64,000 nucleotides of DNA from Nakaseomyces glabratus (taxonomy: Eukaryota > Ascomycota > Saccharomycetes > Saccharomycetales > Saccharomycetaceae), in contig NC_088955.1 in assembly GCF_010111755.1 (NCBI RefSeq), positions 643,424-707,423 on the forward strand. The letters run 5' to 3'. The notes under the pieces were generated by a model that saw nothing but the letters and a program-made list of their open reading frames with translations, was not told where the DNA came from and did no database searches. Below are positions 1 through 8,776 of the stretch, piece by piece; position 1 is the first letter of the stretch, and each line of letters opens with the position of its first letter. A program made the position numbers and the translations under genes.

Positions 1-574
1 GAGGTGAAGGTGACTGCCGAAAATCTGTCGGACTGAAATCACAATAAAAATGGCCACCCTATACCCTATATTCGTAGTTTGAGATCATGGAGATCATGAG
101 ATCATGAGTATCACGTGAATTACAAAGGTCGGGAAAGGACATAATAAGGAAGGCATTAGACTCTGTATGCCATAAAGATGGGCATTTCTGACAGATGACA
201 ACGCAATACTAAAAGCATGGTGAAGAATCAGTTATGGTTTACTGTCGTTGAGTAAAGAGGTGCGAATAAGTACTCAATCAATATGTCTGTAGGCCTCATG
301 TAATGGTGGAGGTTGTAACATGATCGTATATTGCTTGAATGGAAACGATTTAGGGTCATATCTATTCCGGTGCTTAACCATACTTTGTCCTCATGAATAC
401 TGTTAATATTTGCATGTAATGCATTTTTTCAAGTCTTATCACAGATAGCATTCGATATTTGAGAAGTTCCACTTAGAGAATGAATTTCGGAAACTAAATT
501 CAAGCAAACGTTGTAAAGTAAGTAAAGGAAGTTTAGACGAGTGTTTATTATTCGGGATAATTTGTAATACATAC
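1..574 (-). other. APE2: APE2 intron (5' part)
   Basis: This lies downstream of the GTATGT donor at 574-569 on the minus strand. I found no TACTAAC branch point (GTTAGTA on the plus strand) in 1-574, so the acceptor probably lies beyond the left edge and the intron would exceed 570 nt. A short imperfect repeat of GAGATCATG occurs at about 81-107, and ATCACGTG, a Cbf1-type E-box, lies at about 110-117. Nothing else was recognised. Confidence 0.5.
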
Positions 575-759
575 CTGATAGTTTTTGATATTTCCTTCTG
601 TCTTTCACATTTACCACACTTATATTTTGTATCTGTGAAGAAGGATCTACCATTAACTATAGACGTTGCTATAGGCGCTTTTGTAACTTTCAAAAAACTT
701 GTTGCTGGCAGCCTAGCAAAACTGCTAGCAACAGTTTTTAAGCTTAATTTTGGAAACAT
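575..759 (-). CDS. APE2: APE2 exon 1, aminopeptidase yscII (partial, intron-split, continues off the left edge)
   Basis: Reading leftwards from the ATG at 757-759, 61 codons and two bases run to a perfect yeast 5' splice site, GTATGT, at 574-569. The peptide has a basic, Ser/Thr/Ala-rich, mitochondrial-presequence-like start, then FFTDTKYKCGKCERQKEISK around residues 40-59. This lines up with the RPLFTETSHACAKCQK segment I recall near the start of S. cerevisiae Ape2, an M1-family zinc aminopeptidase whose gene also has an intron near its 5' end. The neighbour RCN1 lies divergent to it, as YKL159C does to YKL157W. The catalytic domain (GAMEN, HEXXH) lies beyond the window. Without splicing the frame stays open to 439 but no longer resembles the family. 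I am fairly sure of the identity; the exact intron length is not visible. Confidence 0.75.
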
Positions 760-1537
760 GTTCGCAGATGAAACAGGAAAAATAGAAAGATGTTTCTTAA
801 AAGTATCTGGGGTATTGTGACTTTAAAAATATTGATTCTGTTTAGTCAATCTCTCTTTAACTGGGCTTCCCGACGCAGTATTCTTGTTCAGTTTTCCAAA
901 ATATACAAGGTTGCTATAGTTCCCAGGTAATTTGTGGACTATATACAGGTCCCAGGTTTTCTATATCCTTATCAATACTAAACTTCAAATCCAGCAGTTA
1001 TAGTCCAATTATGTCTCGCAATCTCAAAGTAACAGAGTGAGGAAAACGGGTAATCCAAATAAGCTTTTTTTGGTATAGTTGAATTGAACTAAGTAAATAA
1101 TACTTGAATCTGATAGCTTTAGCTCCTATATCAGACATAAATTGGTTTATTAAGGTGTACCAGCTATGCTTTCCCGTCCATATGCAACCTAGAAGACACT
1201 TCACAGAGCTCTCCCATCGGGTCGGTATTTTTGCCAATCTGGAGGAAGTCGGTGGGAGTCGAAGGTACGTAATTTTCTGAAATATACAAATGTTGTACGG
1301 CTATTTCACTGGGAACGATTACTTTGAAGGATTTCGACCTACCCAGTATGGGTGATGAGCAAGTTATGAATTGTAATGTGACATTAAAGTTATAAGGTCC
1401 CTAATGTAGTATATTTATTGTCCAGTTTTGAGAGGATATTAACTTCATCTGAACATTCTTATCGGATATTTATTGGATATTGACAAATCTTTTATTGTCT
1501 ACTATTTATAAAAGATTAATATAGTGGTATAAAGAGT
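760..1537. other. divergent promoter region APE2 / RCN1
   Basis: The 778-base spacer separates the two divergently transcribed start codons. It is AT-rich with a TATTTATAA stretch about 30 bases before the RCN1 ATG (about 1503-1511). RCN-family genes are often driven by calcineurin/Crz1, but I did not find a clear GNGGCKCA element here. The only longer minus-strand frame (998-1237) has no recognisable similarity. Confidence 0.6.
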
Positions 1538-2128
1538 ATGGATAGTCTTGTCACTGATACGATAATACTCACGTCTAATGAAAGGGACATAACAGGACAG
1601 GAAATACTACCAATATTGGCCTCATGGTTTGAAGACAATGTATTGTCAAATATTCAAGTACTACCGGCAAATCCGATACAACTGTTACTTTTGAAAAATT
1701 TCAAAAGGTGCCTGATTATATGTCCTGACCATGCAGTCTCAAACGCTGTCATGCAGAAACTAAAATTGAAAGTTCCCCTTCCTGATTTAATATTCAATTA
1801 CTCCATTACTGATTCTCAGAATAATAGTAGCGTTAAGAAAGACTACTTGAAAGTACCAGAACATCAGAGGTTATTTTTAATATCACCACCTTCCTCCCCA
1901 CCACCAGAATTTGATTATAGCAAGTGCGAGGATAAACCTAGCTTCAAAACACACGCGCATCAACCAGAAAAGATACTTCGACAAGCGACATCATTTGTCG
2001 CTATTGAATCTCAAGTTGGTACTATTACTGTGAATACTTGTGATGATTATAACAATGGTGGTCCTGGCCTTGAAGGAGTAAGAACGGCATTGCCACCAAA
2101 ATCTATATTTGATGATATTGATGAGTGA
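1538..2128 (+). CDS. RCN1: RCN1, calcipressin-family regulator of calcineurin
   Basis: This is a 196-residue calcipressin (Sc Rcn1 is about 211). The family signature FLISPPSSPPPEFDY sits at residues 113-127. Its SPPSSPP core carries the serines (S116, S120) that GSK-3/MAPK-type kinases phosphorylate in RCNs, which switches the protein between inhibiting and stimulating calcineurin. The N-terminal half (about 40-110) fits the degenerate RRM-like fold of the family (VLPANPIQLLLLKNF, RCLIICPDHAVSNAVM). The C terminus, PPKSIFDDIDE, is short and acidic. It would act in the cytosol on the calcineurin A/B phosphatase. The choice of RCN1 over its paralogue RCN2 rests on convergence with ELF1, as for YKL159C and YKL160W. 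The start is the first ATG, 22 bases after a TATAAAAG stretch. Confidence 0.85.
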   Translation: MDSLVTDTIILTSNERDITGQEILPILASWFEDNVLSNIQVLPANPIQLLLLKNFKRCLIICPDHAVSNAVMQKLKLKVPLPDLIFNYSITDSQNNSSVKKDYLKVPEHQRLFLISPPSSPPPEFDYSKCEDKPSFKTHAHQPEKILRQATSFVAIESQVGTITVNTCDDYNNGGPGLEGVRTALPPKSIFDDIDE

Positions 2129-2522
2129 GTACCTATCATGGTTGGTTAAATAGATTAATTCATAACTATTTTTGGAAACAAAAATGTTGCGTTGAACTGT
2201 CATAATGCGATCTTGGAATGATTTTGGGTTACGGAAATTACAGTTTTTAATAATTTATAAATATGTCATGCGGTAAATGTCATTAATTGAGAATAATAAG
2301 TACACAAGAAGAGACAGATAAAGTGATATAGATATTGCTAGATTGAAGCAGCAACTGTCGAAAACGGTTTTCGGTATTCAAATTCAGTAACATAATGGGA
2401 TGGGAAGACTACTTAGTCTAAACTGATTCATGCTGAATTAAAAACTCGTCACTTCTGAAGCAAACAAGTACAAAACTGCTCATACTATTAATAATTTATT
2501 AGAGAAAAGTTGGTAATGCTAT
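2129..2522. other. convergent 3' spacer RCN1 / ELF1
   Basis: This 394-base AT-rich spacer holds the 3' ends of both genes. TATAAATATG near 2256 and similar AT stretches could serve polyadenylation. I see no gene in it. Confidence 0.6.
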
Positions 2523-2966
2523 CTATTCAGATTCCTCCTCTTCATCGCTATCCACCAAGGCACCCCTACCACGTTTCGAAGCACCTATCCTTTCATCTTC
2601 ATCAGAATCAACTTCTTGCTCATCAGAATCTTGTGGAGCCGCAGCTTCATCAGAGTCACTTTCATAATCACTATCGGAGTTTTCATCATCATTGTCATGC
2701 TCTGAATCACTGCCCCTTCCTGAATTCACTTCTTCAACAGCATCAAACCAGTCACTATAGACATCAACGGGTTGTGATAAAGAGTTAATCCTAGTTTGAA
2801 AAGACTGGCCACATATTTTGCATGATAAATGGCCTATACAGTTCTTTTTATCCAGTGTACATGATACTGATTTTTCGTGATTACAGAACAAACAATTAAA
2901 GCTAGTATCTAGCTTCTGTACCACTCTCTTAACTGGACCTCTACTTGATTTCTTTCTTTTACCCAT
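2523..2966 (-). CDS. ELF1: ELF1, transcription elongation factor (zinc ribbon)
   Basis: The 147-residue protein starts with the basic [10 protein letters not shown] tail that touches nucleosomal DNA in the Elf1/ELOF1 family. A C4 zinc ribbon follows: C25-x2-C28 and C49-x2-C52, in [13 protein letters not shown] and [12 protein letters not shown]. Next come the conserved [14 protein letters not shown] helix (about 66-79) and a long acidic Ser/Asp/Glu tail (about 83-147), typical of fungal members (Sc Elf1 is 145). It binds elongating RNA polymerase II near the downstream DNA, helps it pass nucleosomes and takes part in transcription-coupled repair. Its orientation convergent with RCN1 is as in S. 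cerevisiae YKL160W/YKL159C. Confidence 0.95.
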   Translation of the reverse strand: MGKRKKSSRGPVKRVVQKLDTSFNCLFCNHEKSVSCTLDKKNCIGHLSCKICGQSFQTRINSLSQPVDVYSDWFDAVEEVNSGRGSDSEHDNDDENSDSDYESDSDEAAAPQDSDEQEVDSDEDERIGASKRGRGALVDSDEEEESE

Positions 2967-5900
2967 TAGTCTTGTATCTTTATTTGTTTATCAATCGTGA
3001 ATGATACCTACATTGATCTTTCTATGTGCTGTTTAAACTCTTTTTGATATATTGCCATCAAGAAAGTTGAGTTTTACTGTTAATTTTCGGCAAGGTCGAA
3101 TTTTGGTAAAATCGAGCAGATCACATTTTTACGTCTCAAGTGCTATTTTTAAAGCAGTAATATGGCAACGGTTACAATCTGATACTTTCCACTCAGGCTG
3201 AATTTTTTTGTGTGGTTTGCTGTCAAGAAACTCGTTAGATCATATCAAATATATGGATTAGCTCTTGTTCTTTCATGGAATGTTTGAAGCTACTTCCTTC
3301 ATCAAGACAGACGAAAGTTAATCGTCATACCTTCAAGTTGGCAATAGTGGATTAGAAGATATCCAAAATTAATGGAGCTCTTTTATTCCATGACAGAAAA
3401 TCTGTCTTGGTTAGTTTATACACGTTGTTTTTAATTTTGATCATCATATATTGACGAAAATTCCGGTCACTAGCAAAAACATTTGAATCAATGTTCTACT
3501 ATTTCGTCAGTTAACCGTTCTAAATAAATAGTTCGTTCATATTCAAACTATATGTAACTGCATCAGTTTATGTTGATAGTAAGGACAATTTCGAAGTGGT
3601 TAGTGAAAAAAAGTCTACATGAAAGGTTCTATTAGAAAGAGAGAATTTTATCAAGTTTTTGTGAGACCGTCAAGACCAGTAAATAGTAATCCAGACTTTT
3701 GCCTACCCATAAAGCTTTTTAATACTCATTTATGCCTTTAAATATTGTTAAAAGTATCCAAAATCGTGCTACAGGAACTCATTACAATTTTTCATATAAT
3801 ATTTGATGCATATAAGTACGATGTGTTTCATATGAACTTTTACACCATATTCAGCAAAAAAACACCAAGGTAGTTCAAGTTGTTTTCTTTCTGGTCTCTT
3901 AATTTGAGATTTGACATTTCTTGGGATTGAAGCTTTCCAAATATTGACATAACTATCCTGCAACAAATTTCTACTTCCAGAAAGGGGGGATTTGCCTGCC
4001 GTGGTACCTTGATTTTTGGTAAATTTTTATTTTTGAGTGCTGTTGGACCAGCAAATTATTAAGTATTCCCTCATTATATCTACTCGTATGTGTTGAAGCA
4101 TTTCATGAATATTTAAAAAGGGGGAGGAAGGAAGAGAGAATAGTTACTAAACCAGTAACTTCAATCTTCAGCTTTTAGAACATAACTTTGCAGTTCATTC
4201 TAAGGGATAAGATATTCATTAATATTTTCTCAAACAGCCATGTCTGTTTGGACTAGATATCTTGCATTTGACGTTAACTGTCAGTAAATATATTGGAACA
4301 AATTAGTTTACCCTAAAAATTGCTATTTATATCTTGTTTGGGCTTAGAAGTTGATTGTTCAATTGCCATTCAAGTTGTAGCAGAATTGAATTATGTATGT
4401 AAGAAAGTGTTATTTCTTTTCACATTACTTAATAACCGTCATTTTCCAAAGCTTGTCCTATCTCTGTGAGCTATTATTGCTTTTAAAATGTTGACGATTA
4501 CTATTTTTGCCCTTTGTTACGTTTACAGCACCTTAAAGCACATATATATATGCTAAATTGACGCAATGCCATCTACGATAAATATCTCAGAATAGTTCCT
4601 TAGGTACCGTAAACATGAACACTTATTTTATATGTGAAAGCTCACTGCCTTAAGAACTGGGCATTACTTCAAAGTAGTTTTAAATACCAGTGAAACTCAT
4701 CGTATCTTACTAAGTGGTGTGGAGCAAGTGCGAGCTGTTAATAGAAAGCCCAGTGCAGTCATTGTATTCTACCTGTGCCACGTCCGTTCTGTATGCATCC
4801 CATGTACTGGAAAGATTGAAGCACAGAAACATCGCACCCTAAGGCTGAAACAATGATCGCTTTTTCAGGTACCTGTTTTTGCTGAGGAATGTAATTTTCG
4901 CTACGGTTTGTCATCGATATCTATTTCCGGTTAATATTGTTAACCTAAAGGAGTAACTGAAGAGAACCAAAAAAAAACATTCTCTACGTGAAAGATGTGC
5001 AAACTGGTGGTGCAAAAGATGAACACATTCCCAGAGATGGAGTTTGAATTGGTACAGATACTACTACCTATGTTTTACTGTAGGTAGTAATGGACACTTA
5101 TAAAATGTCCATATGGATGTAATGTTAAACAGCATTCGTCAAACTCCTCATGAAAGCACATACGAAAAAATAGATTCTATAGAAAGTAACGGTTTGTATA
5201 GCTATTATTCAATTTAGCAGCGATCAAAGGGAGGAAGATGGGACAGTACTCTTTCAAATTCAGTGTTCAATTACTTGTTCGGTCTGGTGTTTTACAAACC
5301 GGGTCACGCCAGAAAGAAACAATCTGCAATCCTCCTCGTATCTTCGGTCTCGTAAGTATCTGATATTTACATCTTCTTCTCTGTCCTTGGTTTCACACTA
5401 ATCCAGTAGTTAATGACTAGCCATAGCAAGCCAGATATGCAATACGGGTAAATTTGTGAAAACTTCACCATAATAATGGACTAATAAGGAAAGAGAGGAG
5501 AGGACAAAAGAAAGATCCACGTGTTGGGTTTTCAATTGCTTCGGGACTATCCCGGCTAGCCAAGTAGTCTCCGAAAATGCAATCTGCTGCTTTTCTTCTC
5601 TTATCTCGGACCAGATCTAACACGTTTCCGTTAAATTTGTCAGTTCATTACCCCCTCTTTTCCAAAGAAAGTAAGCAGATGAACACTGTAAGAGGGCAAA
5701 AAGACAGAAGAGTCGGAGTCAAAAAGAAAGGAAGATTGGGTGAAGAAAAGTAGCCATAAACAGTCAGTTTTCAGGAACGTCAGATCTGAAATGTGCAACG
5801 ATGCATCAATGGAGACATTGAAAAGCCTGTGTTACCTCTTCTTCTGCTTTTACTAAATATGTGTACATGCTTATCTAAGACCGCATCCAGATCTTCTATA

Positions 5901-7258
5901 ATTGACGAAAAGGCAAAGTAAAGAAGAAAAATTTGGAAGGATGTCATTCACAGTAAGACAGACGTAGGAAATAGGTATTGAAGATAACGATTTGAAAGAC
6001 AAAAAAGAAAGAAAACGATTGTAGATGAGAAAGAAGATCTAGAAGGCATAGAAGAGTATTGGATCTCTATAAGGGTACGTGCAATTCAGTGTGATGTTTT
6101 GTATTTTTTTATCATCCTCCATTTTTGAAAGAGTGTATCAGCTCCATAGAAATAGAATCTTCTTAGTTCAGCAATGCGAAAAAGCAGTTCTGCAGATCTT
6201 CGTTACTACGCCTCTGAATCTGGCACCCTCTGCTTCAAGTCTTTCTTCATCGTTTCTGCATCCTTTCTTTTGCTGATTTACAGTTTGGCGTGGAACGTCA
6301 ACTATCATTTTCTCTTTTTGAATTGCTGTATCTCTCTCTCTTGCCTCCCCAAAATGGAAGGCCTTCTTAGGAAAGAAGAGTAGCAATTGGCATTCGGTTT
6401 CTTCTGTTTCTTTTCTATGTGCTGTTTGTTACAAACGGTAAGGCTGACAAAGCGAAGCTAAAGGACTTGTGAAGGGTTGAATGCAGAGAAAAAACTGTTG
6501 CGATTTAGGCTGTTGCTTCTACATAGAAAAGTCGAGATATGCTGGCCAGATCTGAGATATATTTTAAGTTTCTTTGCTGTCTGCCGTTCTTTCCGTTAAG
6601 TTCCGAGATCGCTAGTAACATTTCTTTCTTTCTTTTTTTCGTCCTTGTTCAGTCATAATTAGCATAATTCCATTGCGGAATAGCAATTATCCCACCGCAC
6701 ATCATCAGTCGGTCTAATATACTCTACAAGAAAATGTCCTTTTAGTAAACAGTTTATCATTTTATTGCATCAAGATTGTCAATAGAAGAAAAAATAAAAT
6801 TCGAACCAATGCAACTGACTAAATTTCATTTGATGTAGCAATTATTATCTAACATATAATAAAAGAAAAATTTTCTTTCCTAATTATATATTTTCCTGAT
6901 GTTGATGATAGTATTTATATAAGTGCTCCATTAAAGAAGTAATACTGAAATAACACTGAAATAACACTGAAATATATTCAAGAACAATTTCATTTTTTAG
7001 AACACATATTTGATTGAGTACTATAGAATTGCAGTTTTATGCAAATTAATATTCTAAAACAATCAGTGAAATAATTAGTTGCGTTCTTGTTCTGTCAAAT
7101 TGATACAAAAAAGTATACTGCATAGTAACAAAATTTAGATTGTGGTATTTAGGTGTGCATTTGTTTATTACCATAATAGAGTTCAAGTTTGATTAGAACT
7201 GGAAGAATAGATATTAGACCTATTTTATTTCCAAAATTATAAATGCAAAAATATAAAA
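2967..7258. other. 4.3-kb spacer without a recognisable gene
   Basis: No frame here exceeds about 72 codons, and none resembles a known protein. The longest are overlapping frames at 6079-6386, one of them an ATG frame of 69 codons at 6174-6383 with a hydrophobic middle. The part from about 5450 to 6450 is rich in purine runs, including AAGAAAG. No tRNA boxes, and no GTATGT/TACTAAC pair that would frame a spliced gene, were found. The spacer lies exactly where gene order departs from S. cerevisiae. A long non-coding RNA or a long regulatory region for the GTPase gene cannot be excluded. Confidence 0.5.
6944..6974. repeat. 11-bp tandem repeat, about 2.8 copies
   Basis: The unit ACTGAAATAAC occurs twice in full and a third time in part, upstream of the GTPase gene. 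It is visible directly; no function is known to me. Confidence 0.8.
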
Positions 7259-8485
7259 ATGATTCCTTTATTATATGAAGCTGATTGGTCTAATAGTCCT
7301 AGACATCATGATAGTAATTTCAGAATTATGGTTTTAGGTGATCCAAAGGTCGGGAAGACATCGATGATTATGCAGTGGCTTACCGACAATTATAGAAGCG
7401 GTGACGAAGCTACTTATTCCGATGATATTTATAGAAAGAAAATTCCTTACTACTCCTTCAGACTTCTGAATGATAAAGGCTTAATTGCTGAAAAGGATGT
7501 GATAGACTTTAATTTGGATAATTCACATAGATTCCAATATACAAATAAGGATTTGATTAAACTTGAAATCCTTGACGCCAATATCCATGATATATCTGAA
7601 TATTACTCTAATGAACTCAGGAGTCTGCAGGTAAAACAATCTGACGCTATCGTGATTTGTTTCGATGGGAAGAGTCAAACTACCTTTGAGCATGTACGAG
7701 AGTATTATAACACAATCAAAGATGCCTTAGGTGAGGAACAAATTCCGGTTGTCATATGTAATACAAAGATTGATTATTTGATGGAAGATAAGGTAGAATT
7801 CAATGAGCTCATAAACTTCCTTGCTGAATTGGATTTGGATTACGAGAATGATTACTTTGAAACTTCTTCCAAGCATAATATTAATGTAAAAGAACTTTTG
7901 TTCTCTCTGTTGTACCGCATTGAAACAAATAAAGAAATGAAGAAAAAAGAGGAGGCGTTAAAAAGTGAAACATTGGAAATTTCCCCTACGCCTTCGCATT
8001 ACGAGCCAAATAGTCCTTTTAGTTCAAGAAGTAATAAATCTGATTCAAACTCCCTGAAAAGCCTGGATGAAAATAGAATAGGAATTACTGATTCCAGGGG
8101 AAATTTCTATCCTAAATGCGATAATAAAGATGAGTACCTAAAAATGGATGATTTAATTATTCCTTCAGAGTTTATTACAAAAACTAGAACAATGAAATTA
8201 CAAGGGGGAGACGAAACAAAGAAAGAGTTGCAACACGGTATAATTAGTGCAGACCATTCAGAAACTAATGACACTACACAAGATGAGCGAAATACGAAAA
8301 TCTCACCGATATTTAAAACATTCCCAAAGTTCAAGTCTTCAACACCTCCCAAGCCAATATCTTCTAGAGAATCTGTTAATAATAATCTTGAAAAGGTATT
8401 GAAGAGAAAAGAAAAACAAAAAAAGGATAAGAAGGATACAAAAATGACGCCACCTTTCAAATCAACTTCATGCATAATTTCTTGA
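7259..8485 (+). CDS. divergent Ras-like GTPase with a C-terminal CAAX box
   Basis: This 408-residue protein has a Ras-type G domain at about 20-225. The P-loop GDPKVGKTS lies at 27-35, the G4 motif NTKID at 168-172 and a G5-like ETSSK at 201-205. The G3 region reads LEILDANIHDISE (102-114), so the usual DxxGQE is absent: there is no Gly60 or Gln61 equivalent, which argues against normal GAP-stimulated hydrolysis. An insert of about 40 residues separates switch I from G3. The tail (about 226-408) is Ser/Lys-rich, low in complexity, with a lysine-rich stretch at about 383-398, and ends CIIS, a farnesylation-type CAAX motif. It is therefore probably membrane-anchored. I recognise no S. cerevisiae counterpart at this locus. 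The ATG at 7259 is preceded by an out-of-frame ATG at 7243 that opens an 11-codon overlapping uORF. Confidence 0.75.
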   Translation: MIPLLYEADWSNSPRHHDSNFRIMVLGDPKVGKTSMIMQWLTDNYRSGDEATYSDDIYRKKIPYYSFRLLNDKGLIAEKDVIDFNLDNSHRFQYTNKDLIKLEILDANIHDISEYYSNELRSLQVKQSDAIVICFDGKSQTTFEHVREYYNTIKDALGEEQIPVVICNTKIDYLMEDKVEFNELINFLAELDLDYENDYFETSSKHNINVKELLFSLLYRIETNKEMKKKEEALKSETLEISPTPSHYEPNSPFSSRSNKSDSNSLKSLDENRIGITDSRGNFYPKCDNKDEYLKMDDLIIPSEFITKTRTMKLQGGDETKKELQHGIISADHSETNDTTQDERNTKISPIFKTFPKFKSSTPPKPISSRESVNNNLEKVLKRKEKQKKDKKDTKMTPPFKSTSCIIS

Positions 8486-8498
8486 AGAAATTATGCAT
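8470..8498. repeat. perfect palindrome (14-bp arms) over the GTPase stop codon
   Basis: Bases 8470-8483 and 8485-8498 are exact reverse complements around one central base. The left arm encodes the CAAX residues Cys-Ile-Ile-Ser, and the centre is the G of the TGA stop. In mRNA it could form a 14-bp hairpin. It may help 3'-end formation or be a chance product of a short inversion duplication. Confidence 0.85.
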
Positions 8499-8776
8499 CA
8501 AACTAGCATGCCTGTAATATTACTATATCTCGAATATCATATTCGGAAGTCTTATTGCAAGGTGACATTTAATTTATTTTCATCTATTGACATTTATTTT
8601 GTTATTATACTATTTAGCATGTATATATGCGGCCATAGCATTTCATTGTAATTATATATTAATGGCCGTGTATAATTCACAACTCAGTCATATTTACAAA
8701 CTCATTTAGTATTTACAGCATTAAGAGATCTAGGTTAAGGTCCATAACGTAGTTGGATATCGTTATTTTGCTTTAT

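Noticed and set aside
110..117. ATCACGTG as centromere element CDEI
   Set aside because: There is no 80-base AT block followed by a CCGAA core, and the arm position and telomere make a centromere here implausible.
6795..6815. GGTTCGAATTT on the minus strand, B-box-like
   Set aside because: It lacks the final CC, has no A box 30-60 bases upstream and lies in AT-rich sequence.
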